DNA from: Heloderma charlesbogerti | Taxonomy: Eukaryota; Chordata; Lepidosauria; Squamata; Helodermatidae | Assembly (NCBI GenBank): GCA_026122225.1 | Contig: JANEZZ010002357.1 | Span: 186,001-250,000, forward strand | Direction: 5' to 3' | Length of the DNA: 64,000 nt | Part shown: positions 10,870-21,240 of the stretch, one piece after another | Numbering within the stretch: position 1 is the stretch's first letter | Layout: the number at the start of each line of letters is the position of its first letter | Notes under the pieces: generated by a model | The model's input: the letters and a program-made list of their open reading frames with translations, nothing else | Database searches by the model: none | What the model was told of the DNA's origin: nothing | Program-made: the position numbers and the translations under genes

Positions 10870-11752
10870 TAGGGATGTCAGAGAATTTCTCCACGAATCT
10901 CGGGGAGGCTGAATGCCAGTGCATTCGGCCCCCCAAAATTGGTGGAGAAATGGTCTGCCCCCCCGCCCCGCCCCCCCGGGACGGGACTTACCTTGTGCGA
11001 ATGTCCCTGGCGGCGGCGGCTCCGGCAGCGGTTTGGCGGCGGCTGTGGCAGCCGGTCTTCCGACCGGCTGCCGCCACCGCCATTTCCAAGTTAAAAAACA
11101 AACAAACAAACAAACAAACGTGATAGGCTACCTAAAGATTTATGTAGCCTATCACGGCTAGATTTTTAAAAAACACCGTGATAGGCTACGTAAATCTTTA
11201 CGTAGCCTATCACGGCTGAGTGAAACAAAAAACAAAAAACCGCGCATACGCAAATGGCGGCGCCCATGGGTGCCGCCATTTGCATTCCTTATTTTGGCAC
11301 GTGTAGTCTACATAAACATTTACGAAGACTACGGCGAAAATAATGCGTTCCCCTTATTTTCGCCGTAGTCTACGTAAATCTTTACATAGACTACACGTGC
11401 CAAAATAAGGAACACAAATGGCAGCACCCATGGGCGCCTCCATTTGCGTACGCGCGGTTTTTTGTTTTTGTTTTCACTCAGCCATGATAGGCTATGTAAA
11501 CATTTACGTAGCCTATCACGGCTGACTGCAGGGACGCAAACGGCGGTGGCTATGGCCGCCGCCATTTGCATCCCGGCAGGACAGAAGGATTCGCGGCCGG
11601 AGGGACAGGGCGCCTCCCCCGCGGCCAGAATTTCGGGGGGGAGGGACGGGGTGCCTCCCCCCCTGGCCAGAATTTCGGGGGGAGGGACGGAGCGCCTCCC
11701 CCCCCCACGAATCAAGCTTCGGGTTCAGGTAAGGAACTTTCGTACATCCCTA
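10870..11752. mobile_element. hAT-like non-autonomous element with nested palindromes
   Basis: Ends are TAGGGATGT and ACATCCCTA, the same termini as the shorter copy at 25774, which has a perfect 8-bp TSD; hence the hAT-like call. Here the flanks GGCACAGC and GACAGCCA match poorly. The GC-rich ends ('cggccccccaaaattggtgg' and 'ccagaatttcgggg' repeats) enclose five separate stem-loops built on GATAGGCTACGTAAA or GTAGTCTACGTAAA. Two 170-bp arms (11174-11343 and 11353-11523) also form one large inverted repeat. The frames of 82-128 codons here are products of the palindrome. No transposase. Confidence 0.7.
11176..11215. repeat. Perfect 40-bp palindrome
   Basis: CCGTGATAGGCTACGTAAA, two-base spacer TC, then its exact reverse complement: 19-bp perfect stems. 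Related imperfect stems lie at 11119-11156, 11303-11332, 11365-11394 and 11482-11521, and in the 25774 element at 26018-26056. Confidence 0.95.
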
Positions 11753-11834
11753 GACAGCCATTTGGCAGCTGCCTGAAGACTGCTGCATCATAGGAACAGA
11801 GCTCTTTTACAGCACAGGCCTAACATGTTTCCTC

Positions 11835-11905
11835 AGTAGTAAGTCCCACTGTGTTCCATGGGGCTTACTCTCAGGAAAATGTGCACAGCATTGCACTCTT
11901 CATGT
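11835..11905. repeat. Short squamate-type repeat fragment
   Basis: AGTAAGTCCCACTGTGTTCC then ATGGGGCTTACTCTCAGGAA is the 'aagtaagtcc-attga-ttcaatgg' hairpin also present at 21590 and 33300. Only the central part remains. Confidence 0.55.
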
Positions 11906-11925
11906 CTCAAGATGCAGAGTGGAGA

Positions 11926-13110
11926 GGAATCATAGAGTTGGAAGGAGGGACCATTGAGTTTAGTGATCTTCACTACAAGGCCCGAGAGCCAACAGTGGCT
12001 GCCAATCACTTCCAAGTGTGGTTCTCCACCTCTTTTATTCTCTCTCTCTCTCTCTCTCCAGTAGCTACTCACCCTCAGTAGGGGCTCTCTAGCTTTGCCT
12101 TGTTGCTTGTTTTAGCCATGGGCTGGCTGCTTTGATCTGGGCTATCAGAGCAGGTGGGGAGTCAGGAGACCTGCCATTTGTCAGGTGGCTGGGGTGGGGG
12201 GAGGAGAATGCAGAAGCAATCAGCCAATTGGGTGTGGCAAGAGAGGAGCCCAAGAGGCAAAGAGCAATGTGATTGGCTAGCTGCAGAGTTGCACTGAGCA
12301 GGTGCTGAAGGGGAAATTGACTGTGCAGGCATGAGAGAGAGTAGCAGCAGCGTGGACCTGCGCTGGGAGATTTTGCAGCACTGAGTAGAGCTCTTTCTCA
12401 GTGACAAGAAAATGATCCATCCCAACATGAGGACCAAGTGAGCCTGTTGGAATTTGCCTGCCTGGTGACTGACTGATGTTGACAACATGGAGGGGGAGGG
12501 GGAGGGGGAGACTTCCAAAGGCCTCCAGCTGAGTCCATTGCACAGCACCACCACTTGACCAGAAAGGAAGTGGATAACCACCCCCGGCCCCCATGGCCTA
12601 GGAAAGAAACCTCAGTGGCGGTGCCTGGAGCCAAACTGGCTCCTGCTTGGAAATTAGTGAAGATCCCTAATCTAGTCAAACCCCTTCCTGAGTAGGAAAC
12701 CCACTGCTACAGCCTCTGCTTAAAAACATCTAATGAAGGACAGTCCACCACCTTCCAAGGCATCTGTTCTACTGTCAAATAGCTCAGGCTGTCAGGACAT
12801 TCTTCCTGCGGTTTAGTCAAAATCCCTTCTCTCGTAATTTGAACCTGAAGGTACAGGCTCTACCCTCTGGAGTAACAAAAAACGAACATGCACCATCATC
12901 TATGTGACATCCCTTCAAATATTTAAAGATGGCCATCGTAGTGCTTCTTTATCCTCTCTTCTCCAGGCTAAACATACCCAGCTCCTTCAACCTTTCCTCA
13001 AGCTCTGCACCATCTTTGTTATCCCCCCCGTAGACATTCTAGTTTGTTGATACCCTTCTTAAATGGTGGTGCCAGGAACTCCAGGGAATGTCTGACTACA
13101 GGATAAGGAC
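11926..13110 (-). mobile_element. CR1 LINE fragment, split by a 709-bp TIR element
   Basis: AATCATAGAGTTGGAAGG at 11929 is the reverse complement of a CR1 3' end. After the insert, the text resumes at 12670 with ATCTAGTCAAACCCCTTCCT and runs through CTCTTCTCCAGGCTAAACAT, CCCAGCTCCTTCAACC and CTTAAATGGTGGTGCCAGGA, the antisense of the CR1 ORF2-3' UTR region well known from birds and reptiles. No intact frame. Confidence 0.8.
11961..12669. mobile_element. TIR element (hAT-like) nested in CR1
   Basis: The ends TAGTGATCTTCACTA and, reverse-complemented, TAGGGATCTTCACTA match at 14 of 15 positions. Flanking octamers ATTGAGTT and ATCTAGTC match at 5 of 8 with the differences mostly transitions, consistent with an old 8-bp duplication. 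The interior has (CT)n at 12035 and no transposase frame. The superfamily is inference from the TIR start and TSD length. Confidence 0.65.
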
Positions 13111-13139
13111 CAGGCTGTCCATGTAAATTATGGGTTGAG

Positions 13140-13406
13140 TAGGGATGTAGTAAGGAAGTAAATTAGCACAAGTTACAGGAAGCCAGTTTGTGGCTGAAGA
13201 TCAGGAAAAACTTCCTGACTGTTAGAGCAATATGACAATGGAACCAATTATCTAGGCAGGTGGTGGGCTCTCCCACACTGGAGGCATTCAAGATTAATTT
13301 GGACAGCCATCTGTCAGGGATGCTTTGACTCGGATTCCTGCATTGAGCAGGGGCTTGGACTCAATGGTCTTATAGTCCCCTTCCAACCCTACTATTCTAT
13401 GATTAA
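13140..13406 (+). mobile_element. CR1 LINE 3' end
   Basis: Translates as KNFLTVRAI.QWNQL ... GSPTLEAFKI ... LDSHLSGML, the CR1 ORF2 C-terminus, followed by the characteristic 3' UTR (CTGCATTGAGCAGGGGCTTG; CCCTTCCAACCCTACTATTC). It ends in one TTCTATGATT unit. Opposite in orientation to the CR1 fragment just upstream. Confidence 0.85.
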
Positions 13407-13497
13407 ATGAGAGCATTAACAGACTTCTGATAATATGTACAACAAGAGTAGGAGGCAAATGTTTAAAAGTGTATGTGGATGAGTGAGAGAGGAGATT

Positions 13498-13546
13498 TAG
13501 AGAGAGAGAGAGAGAGAGAGAGAGGTGTGTGTGTGTGTGTGTGTAT
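13498..13546. repeat. (GA)n(GT)n compound microsatellite
   Basis: About twelve GA units run directly into about ten GT units. The minus-strand frame of 87 codons here is only the translated repeat. Confidence 0.95.
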
Positions 13547-14807
13547 GTTGATATCAAAGCCAGCTAAAAATAAAGCTTCCTTCAGCATTCATGTCAACAG
13601 GAAAAAAATAAACTGAAACTTGAGGGTCTACATATAGTACATTCTAAGTGTTGCTGGTGGTGTAGATAAACTTGGCTGCACTATTGTATCTCTTCCCTCT
13701 CACAAACTATTATAAACAATAACTGTAGCATTCATCACATTTCTACCATTTTCCCCAGGAAGTAATAGCAACTATGGGTGATACAGAAATGACAAAAGGG
13801 GAGATCTAAAGTGGATGTTTTCCAAGAGATATTACAATAAGGCCAAGTAATATCATAGTATAACCCTTAATCCAGAAAATACAACTCACCTGCCTCAACT
13901 TCTCCTAACCACATCCTTATCTCCACGAAGGAGATCACATCCTTATCTCCACCTTACCTCCACTGCTGCAGTAGCAGCTCATACAGTTTGGAGGAAGACT
14001 CCCAGCCCCAGTCTAAAGAGAGGGCAGTTTCCTTTGTTCTGGCTCTGAATGGCCCACCCCACCCTACTCCACCTGCTGCTTAGGAATAATACTGGGCAGT
14101 CCCTGAGTGAAGCAGTTGCACCTGTCCCAGCACCACCAGAGCAATCCTGTGCAGGCAAAGTCCTGCACAGGCTCAGGCAATGGTTTGTCTCTCTATGTAT
14201 TGCAGCAGCTCAATGGGCTCCATAGCAGTGTACCATCCAGTTGTCTGAGGGCCTTTGGGCAAGACGCCAGCGTTCTGAGGGCCCTTGGGCCTCCCTGGGA
14301 CCCCTCCCTCAGTGAGTTGTCCTTCTCACCACCATTGTCACCAGTTGCCATTGCTCATCCTCAGCCTCTTTCTCAGCATTGCTTCCACTTGCTTGCTGGA
14401 CAGGCAGAAACAAAACAGAGTGCTTCCCCATCTCACAATTAGCCAGCGCAACAAATGGACAACACCATTGCTACCCTTGTGATGGAAGACTGGCCAGGGA
14501 TTGGTTGGCACATCTGTCCCAATAAAGCAGGGGTGTGGAGCCATTTTTCTGTTCTCAGTGTGTGTGTGTGTGTGTGTGGCGGGGGGGGGAGATCTCTTTG
14601 GGACAACATGCCAGTGGTGGGTGGGGCCAGAGCCCAAAGTGGGCATATCACCCTTTTCTTGTATCGCTCTATTTGCCTCCCCCTGCCCTCTTCCTCCCAA
14701 CCCACTGGGGGAAGGACAGACAGCTCTTGCCATAGATCTGAACTGATGATTTCTAGAGGGCTTTTAAAACTAGGCTTAAGCACGGCAGTTTGCCCACCTT
14801 GCTACAA
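13547..14807. other. No gene; microsatellite at 14559-14590
   Basis: Contains a (TG)n run at 14559-14578 followed by a G-run. Overlapping frames of 66-144 codons around 14440-14890 lie on both strands, run through the simple repeat and match no family I know. Confidence 0.5.
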
Positions 14808-15165
14808 AGCAAGGGTGATGAACATCTTTCAGTTGGAGGGCCAAATTCCATTTCAGAAAGGCTCTCGGGGGCCTGCATTCCACTGGTGAGCGGGGCTCAA
14901 GGAAAAAGGGCCGGAGCCAAAAATACCAGTGTGTTTGAGCTTAAAGCCCTTCCTGCCAGTAACTAAGACTTAAGAGAGGCATTATAACCCCATAGAGGGG
15001 GGAGGGAAACCTGCACAAAAGCCAGGAAACCATCCAACCATTGGTGGTTGGGGAAAAGGGGGCATGGCCATCTGGGGAACCCCTGAGGTCTGGATTGGAA
15101 CCCCTTGTGGACCAGATGTGCCCACAGGGCCTGAGGTCCTGTGCCCCTGCTATAAAGACACACAT
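14808..15165. repeat. Dispersed repeat (family H), probably a DNA transposon
   Basis: Clearly related to 54985-55240: 'ggccaaattccatttcagaaaggctct', 'ggctcaaggaaaaagggccg' and 'taagagaggcattataacc' have close counterparts there. The downstream part (GGCCATCTGGGGAACCCC) recurs at 56505. The CAAGGGTGATGAAC start resembles hAT termini, but I see no target duplication. Confidence 0.6.
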
Positions 15166-15970
15166 ACTTTGAGTTTTCCCTACAGCTCCCTGTACCTCCC
15201 TGCTCACATACTGTAGATTCTCAATGTGGATATCTGCATTCTAGAAACTTTGTTTATTAACAACACATTTTATTCTTAAAACTGGAGCTCTCCCTTTGTT
15301 CTATTTTTAAATAAATTGTTTTCACAGCTATCTTTCAGGCAGAAATGTAGAAAGCCAGAAGCACCGCAGACACACAGCATGCTGGTGCTAGGTAGGTAGT
15401 GCTCACTGTAATGCAATATGAAAATAGCACACTTAAAGGGCGTGTGTTTTATTTCTGTAGGTTCCAAACGTGCCTGTCAATGTCAAGGTAGGAATATTAA
15501 GCTCACGGAGAAGAAAGCCAATGCTATTTTTGTCTATTTACTTGCAACAATCATTACTCCAGTTGGCAGGTAATGATTAAATGCTGAAGAGGCCTGCCAG
15601 GACTTGCGCTCACTCTCCCAGATCGAGCCACAGACAGACACAAGCGTTCTGCACATGCAATTGACTGCAGATGCAGATCTGGGGCTGGTGGCATATGGTC
15701 GTTTTTAAAAGGGATGACAGCGGTTTGAGAGAGGCCTTGTTGCCCCAACTTGTTCTGCTCTCATTTTTGTTCATAGGTTTTGCAGGCAGAGACTTCTATA
15801 GGGCTCAAGAACCTGCAAACCCTGTTTAACCAAATGCAGCAGGACACAAGAGAAGACTGGCCGATGAATGTTGTATTCTCTTGTCTTATGGTTGTATTTA
15901 TTTTTGTTTTGATGCCATTGTGTTTTATGTTCACCACTTTAATACTTCTTGGGAAAATGGTACATATATT
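15166..15970. other. No gene; possible LINE 3' UTR near 15870-15970
   Basis: Mostly unassigned. The T-rich text at 15870-15970 before the (AATC)n run resembles an L2-type 3' UTR but is too short to name. Confidence 0.4.
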
Positions 15971-15971
15971 T

Positions 15972-16004
<33 letters not shown>

Positions 16005-16022
16005 GTCAGTCAATCGATCTAT
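15971..16022. repeat. (AATC)n microsatellite
   Basis: About ten AATC units with late AGTC and GATC variants. It follows a LINE-like 3' UTR and probably grew from its tail. Confidence 0.9.
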
Positions 16023-16379
16023 CAGAGCATGTACACCATGGAAATTATGCCTCTACAATACCACCTTCAACTGAGGATTGCTTGGCACTATGGATCATGA
16101 CACAAGCTCTTGCTGAATCAGAACATTTCGGCTACTGGGTGGTAGAGAAATGTAATTAATATAATATGAATAATCATACTCTTGATGAAAGAAAGCATAA
16201 AGGGTGGGAGACGTTGAGTTTAGAAAATGATGACTCGGTGGTGATAATCTTTCAACACAAAAACAGTCAGAGCTATCCAGCGACAGGTAGCAGTTAAAGC
16301 CAAAAGAAAACACTTCATTGTGGTAACTCCTAAAGTGATGCTGCTGCATCTTTTTGAACCTCATGATCTTGGATTCGTC

Positions 16380-16655
16380 CATAAAAACCTTCTTAAACCA
16401 TTATATACAGTTGCAAAGGCACACATAGCATGTAATGGGAAGGCTCCAAAACAGCCAACTACAGAGCAATGGATTGATCAAATTTGGGAGACCATGAGGA
16501 TGTATAAACTTATTCAGCAAATGCAGTCAGCTAGGAATCTGAACTTGAAGAATGATACTATGGCCCCATGGTTTCCATTTATTTCCTATGGTGAAGCTCT
16601 TCAAACCTATGATACAATTCCAACCAAGTACAGCTGAATTTTTTCTGATTAATAC
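16380..16655 (+). mobile_element. L1 LINE ORF2 C-terminus
   Basis: The frame reads PTTEQWIDQIWETMRMYKL ... APWFPFISYGEAL, the conserved tail of L1 ORF2 (p-tieeW...vWe..emaKL ... W.pf..Y), then a stop near 16636. The L1 3' UTR resumes after the BovB insert, at about 16818-17070, ending in TTATTCAAAATAAAATAAAA. Confidence 0.75.
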
Positions 16656-16817
16656 ACAGAGGATGAGATGGCTAGATAGCATCACCGATGCAATGAATAT
16701 GAACTTGAGCATGCTCCGGGAGAGAGTGCAGGACAGGAAGGCCTGGCGTGCTGTAGGCCATTGGGTCACGAAGAGTCGGACACGACTGAACGACTGAACA
16801 ACAACAACAACACACAA
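16656..16817 (+). mobile_element. BovB 3' end nested in L1
   Basis: Translates as RMRWLDSITDAMNMNLS ... KAWRAVGHWVTKSRTRLND, the last codons of BovB ORF2. It ends ACGACTGAACAACAACAACA. Heavily 5'-truncated. It shares wording with the 3' end of the long copy at 60864. Confidence 0.9.
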
Positions 16818-17070
16818 AATGACATACATTTGCACACGCTCCTTTTGTATGTTGTATAACTTGTATTTTTACTTTTGTTAGGTACTGAGCTCCTACTTAG
16901 GATGTTTTACTGTAGATGTTTCTTAAGCATATCAGTTATAGATTAAGATTTATGATTGGTGAATTCCTTTGTTTCTTTAGTGATTTTGATTTCTTATTAT
17001 GTACGTTCTTTTGCTTCTTTTTGTTGCCTTTATTTTGTTAACTTTATTCAAAATAAAATAAAATTTTATG
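16818..17070 (+). mobile_element. L1 3' UTR, continuation after BovB insert
   Basis: T-rich sequence ending in AATAAAATAAAATTTTA, a plausible polyadenylation signal and tail. It continues the L1 fragment at 16380-16655. Confidence 0.6.
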
Positions 17071-17089
17071 GGGAAAGCATTTCTTTGTA

Positions 17090-17570
17090 CCACTGAGATA
17101 ATTCATTGCCACAAGATTCAAGATGGGCCAAATGAGCGATGTTTGAGATTGCTAGGATTCTCCGGATATCGTTTCACCACTCGTCTTGGGCCCAGGTCCC
17201 ACTCACATTTGTGATCGCTGCTCGCCCTGTGCCATTGGGAAAATTGCGCAAATCAAGCAGCCATCGAATGTGAAATTTCTGCGACTTTCCCCATTCGATT
17301 TGCACAAATTTCCTAGTTTTCCTCCATAGACTAAAGCTGGGCTGATTCAGTTTTGGGGAGAAAATGTGTGCAAATTTAGGAAATTTGCACAAATCGAATG
17401 CAAACACATGTTCGGCAATTTATGAACATTTTTGATGGATATGTGCTTGCAATCGTGGTCAAAGTTGCAAGCAGGGCATGCTCACATGTTTTGTGAGCAA
17501 GAACAAAATGTCGTGAAAAGGCAGTAGCAGGAATGGCTTTGGGAAATGTCCATGAAATCTATGGAGGAAG
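17090..17570. repeat. Possible foldback element with inverted ATTCGATTTG motif
   Basis: ATTCGATTTGCACAAATTTC at 17293 is answered by GAAATTTGCACAAATCGAAT at 17380. The surrounding CpG-bearing text is unlike its neighbours. Outer arms are too diverged to set ends. The 77-codon minus frame is the translated inverted repeat. Confidence 0.4.
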
Positions 17571-17830
17571 ATCTAACTAACTATAGCTACTAGGTGTGCA
17601 GTAGCTAGAAACAAAACCTCAGTGTTCAGCGACAGTGTCCCTGTGAGTACCAGGAGTTAGCCGAGAAGCAATCGAAGTCAGCATCCTGCCCATCTGGTGA
17701 GGCACACACCCCTCATCAAGATCAAGAACAGAATTTCTCAAACTTTTTTCCACTATGAGGATTTACCGGTGGGATGTTGTCAAAGGTTCCTCAAGAGAGG
17801 ATGATGTTTGCTATTAGACAGGTGCAGGGT

Positions 17831-17956
17831 TAACCTAGTTGGCCTCCAGATGCTGTGCACTACAATTCTCATCAGCCCCCACCACTGTGGATAATTGCCA
17901 GGGATTATGGGAGTTGTAGTCCAAAGCATCTGGAGGGCACCAGGTTGGGGAAAGCT
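17831..17956. repeat. Foldback hAT-like MITE (family F)
   Basis: Left TAACCTAGTTGGCCTCCAGA and right TCTGGAGGGCACCAGGTTGG pair across a central CATCAGCCCCCACCACTG loop. ACTACAATTCTCATCA and GGGAGTTGTAGTCC are the internal inverted words. Confidence 0.8.
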
Positions 17957-18099
17957 GTCTTCGGATTTATTTATTTATTTAATTAATTTATTAATCGCCC
18001 ATCTGGCTGATCACCCAGCCACTCTGGGCAATGTACAAGCATATAATAAACCAGTTCAAAACAACAAAATCCTACAATAAAAACATTTTCTAAAATGCC

Positions 18100-18924
18100 T
18101 TAACCCACCCCAAATGCCTGCCTGAACAACCACATCTTTAATGCACGGCAGAAGCTCATTAAAGAGGGGGCATGGTGGAGTTCCCCAGGGAGGGAGTTCC
18201 ACAGAGTGGGGGCCACCACAGAAAAGGCCCTCTCCCTCATCCCCACCAGTCTAGCTGTCCTGGTTGATGGGACACAGAGAAGGCCATCCGAGGCTGAACT
18301 TGTTAAGTGGCCTATCTGGTGTTGCTGGAGGCGCTCCTTAAGATAAGCTGGGCTGGAACCATATAGGGTTTTAAAGGTCAAAACCAACACCTTGAATTTG
18401 GCCCGGAAAACAACTGGTAACCAGTGCAACTCCTTCAGCACTGGAGTGATGTGATCTCGCCGGCGGCTGCCTTTAATCAGGCAAGCCGCCGCGTTCTGTA
18501 CCAGCTGCAGCTTCTGAACCGTCTTCAAGGGTAACCCCACGTAGAGCGCATTACAGTAGTCTAAAGGAGAGGAGACCAGGGCATGTACTACGAATGGGAG
18601 CAGATGGTCCGGAAGGAAGGGGCGCAGCCGCCGTATCAGGTGGAGTTGATACAGCGCTGTCCGGCTCACAGCTGACACCTGAGCCTCCATGGACAGCTGG
18701 GAGTCCAAAATGACCCCCAGGCTGCGGACCTGGTCTTTCAGGGGTAGCTGTACCCCATTCAACACCAGGTCAACATCCCCCAGCCTCCTCTTGTCTCCCA
18801 CCAGAAGTACCTCGGTCTTGTCAGGGTTCAGCTTCAGCTTATTCCTCCCCATCCAGCCACTCACCATCTCCAGACATTTGGACAGGGATTCTACGGCCAA
18901 CCTTGGTGAAGATTTGAACGAGAG
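18100..18924 (-). pseudogene. L2 ORF2 C-terminal domain
   Basis: Open for about 266 codons. It begins just after RT motif C (SKCLEMVSGWM...KLNPDKTEVLLVG, the post-YADD palm and thumb signature). It continues through 'LDYCNALYVGLP', 'LHWLPV.FRAKFKVL' and 'RAFSVVAPTLWNSLP', all standard for L2-group ORF2, and closes with LKMWLFRQAF. It is in the same frame as the upstream RT segment but separated from it by a TAA at 18925-18927. It would bind template RNA and support reverse transcription in a live element. As part of a broken polyprotein it is a pseudogene. Confidence 0.85.
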
Positions 18925-19499
18925 TTAGAGCTGTGTGTCATCCGCATATTGATGACACCGCACCCCAAACCTCCTGATGATAGCTCCCAGCGGCTTCACA
19001 TAGATGTTAAATAGCATGGGGGAGAGGATGGACCCTGTGGCACCCCACAAGTGAGCGGCCATGGGTCCAAAACCTTCTCTCCCACTGCTACCCCCTGGTA
19101 CCTGCTGGAGATGAAGGACCGGAACCACTGCAATATGGTGTCTCCAGTGCCCAACCCCTCCAGGCATTCCAGGAGGATACCGTGGTCAATGGTATCAAAA
19201 GCTGCTGAGAGGCTGAGGAGAACAAGGAAGGAGCATTCACCCCTATCCAGAGCCCTCCTCATATCATCCACCAAGGCTGTTTCTGTCCCATGCCCAAGCC
19301 TGAAGTCCGACTGAAATGGATCTAGATAATCAGTTTCTTCCAAGTGTGCCTTCAACTGCATCGCCACCACCCGCTCAATCACCTTGCCCCAAAATGGCAG
19401 ATTTGAGACTGGATGAAAGTTGTTCAAAGCTTGGGGATCCAAGAAGGGCTTCTTTAAGAGTGGTCTTATCACTGCCTCCTTGAGGGCTGATGGCATCAC
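18925..19499 (-). pseudogene. L2 reverse transcriptase domain, frameshifted and stopped
   Basis: From 19499 down: ALKEAVIRPLLKK (RT motif 1), 'HPVSNLPFWGKVIERV' (motif 2), LLSLSAAFDTIDH (motif A), 'GVPQG' then, in another frame, SILSPMLFNIY (motif B), and YADDTQL (motif C). Two defects are visible directly. The frame shifts between GVPQG and SILSP near 19035. A TAA follows YADDTQL. The first residue of motif A, normally the metal-binding Asp (LLDLSAAFD), is Ser, so this copy would be catalytically dead even if read through. Confidence 0.85.
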
Positions 19500-20014
19500 T
19501 CCCTCCTCAAGGGAGCTGCCCTGATCCCCTCACCCAGTCTCTCTCTGCAGCCCATAATGAGCCAAGATGGGCAAGGATCAAGTAAGCAGGTGGTTGGCCT
19601 TACAGATGAAAGCACCTTGTCCACTTCATCAGGAGGAAGAAGCTGGAACCGATCCCACAAAACCAGTTTGCCACAGGCCGCCTCTTGCTCGCTAACTGTA
19701 TCCACAGCACATGGAATAACACTCCTAATCCGATCAATTTTATCTGCAAAGTGCCTTGCCAAGGTCTCACAGGAGGCCTTCGAATGCTCCAGTGGTTCCG
19801 GAGCCACTGGACCGACCAGGCTCCGGATCATTTGGAACAGCCTCCTCAGACAGCACTCTGCAGACGTGATAGAGGCAGCATAATATTCCTTTTTTGCTGC
19901 CTTCACCGCCATGTGATAGGCTGAAGTTACAGCTTTAGCCCATGTCTGATCGTCTTTGGAGCGAGACTTCCGCCACCGGCGCTCTAGCCGTCTCACCTCC
20001 TCTTTCAGAGCTCA
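19500..20014 (-). pseudogene. L2 ORF2 linker between endonuclease and RT
   Basis: Continues in frame after a TGA at 20012-20014 that sits where a CpG-containing Arg codon is expected (FNPQL-stop-ALKEEVRRLERRW). It encodes the basic linker RRLERRWRKSR and 'FADKIDRIRS', typical of the region between EN and RT in L2-group ORF2. It ends in a frameshift near 19500, where the RT segment takes over in another frame. Confidence 0.75.
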
Positions 20015-21154
20015 TAACTGCGGATTGAACCATGGTGCAGTCCGAGCCCTGTTCAGGGGGAGAGGGCGTTTCAGAGCCACCCAATGTAATGTCCCAGTGA
20101 TTGCGGCATTCCACCCACCCACCAGGGTCTCGACCGAGTGGCCGTTGGCGTGCTCCAGAGAATCCCCAAACATGTTCAGGAATCCATTCGGATCCATAAG
20201 ACGCCTGGGGCGGACCATTTTAATGGGTCCTCCACCCCTGCGGAGGGGTTGTGGAACCGAGAAGTCTAACATCACCAGATAGTGATCTGACCATGACAAG
20301 GGGGTGGTGGATATACCCCTGACTTCCAGATCACCCCCCGCTTCTCCAGAAACAAACACAAGGTCTAGTGCATGACCAGCTACATGTGTGGGCCCAGTTA
20401 GAATATGGTGCAGCTCCCAAGAAGCCATGGTCTCCATGAAGTCCCGAGGTGCCCCCGTGAGGATGGCCTCTGAATGTACGTTGAAGTCCCCCAACACCAA
20501 TAAGTTAGGGGACTGTACACGCACATCAGAGACCACCACAAGCACCTCGGCCAGGGAGTCAGTCGTGCAGCAGGGTGGACGGTACACGAGCAGAATCCCC
20601 AGACTGCCCTTCGGGCCCAACCTCCAGTACATGCACTCAGCAACCTTGGTCTCCCAGAGAGGGGGTCTGCTGAAGACCAAGGACTCGCGGTAGATAACAG
20701 CCGCTCCCCCTCCCCGATCCCCAGCCCTCGGCTGCTGTGCATACGAAAATCCAGCTGGACACATGGCCGCAAGAGTTGGAACAGCAGCCTCGGCCAGCCA
20801 GGTCTCCGTAATACATGCCAGGTCTGTACCCTCATCCAGGATCATGTCATGGATGAGGGAGGTTTTCTGGGTAACAGACCTGGCATTGCAGAGCAGCAAA
20901 TGAAGGCCAGAAGATGGAGTCACACCTCCCCCAGCCATCCTTTGACTCTGGACAGGCTGGGAGCAGGGGACAGATACTACACATCTCTCCCTTGTTCCCC
21001 TTACCTGGCATGGCCTGTCCCTAGCGCTCCGCCAGCGCCCGCCACCCAGCCTCGGTATGTTCTGGCCCCCAACACTCCCCCCACTGCCTCCATCAGGTGG
21101 ACACATGCCCCCTCGCTCCTGCCTATCAGGCAGGCTACCCACCCCTAAAAACAC
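20012..21154 (-). pseudogene. L2 endonuclease domain
   Basis: An apurinic-like endonuclease that in live elements nicks target DNA for target-primed reverse transcription. Motifs in order: LLCNARSV (Asn), ITETWL (catalytic Glu), VYRPPC (Tyr), VLGDFNVH (Asp, Asn), and WSDHYLV (Asp-His). All key residues are present across about 300 codons. The N-terminal 80 residues are low-complexity Gly/Arg-rich and probably 5' UTR or ORF1-linker read-through. The frame closes with TGA at 20012, a likely CpG transition, so the domain is cut off from the RT. Confidence 0.85.
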
Positions 21155-21240
21155 AACAGAATCCCCCAGATATTAAAACAACAACAACAACTAAAAAATC
21201 CCCTTAAAAATAATGCCAGGCAGGAGTCCACAGTGGTAGT

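Noticed and set aside
10900..11740. CpG-island promoter
   Set aside because: GC- and CpG-rich, but the sequence is bounded by hAT-like termini and repeated at 25774, so it is transposon interior. No gene follows.
13294..13557. 87-codon frame beginning with Thr-His and Leu-Ser runs
   Set aside because: Translated (GT)n(GA)n microsatellite plus CR1 antisense.
15971..16022. CRISPR-like direct repeats
   Set aside because: Four-base units without spacers; a microsatellite in vertebrate DNA.
18100..18900. 266-codon minus-strand frame as a host gene
   Set aside because: It carries L2 ORF2 C-terminal motifs (LDYCNALYVG, APTLWNSLP) and follows RT motif C in the same frame; it is retrotransposon sequence.
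20012..21154. 380-codon minus-strand frame as a host nuclease gene
   Set aside because: It is the L2 endonuclease domain, adjoining RT sequence downstream, with no introns or promoter.
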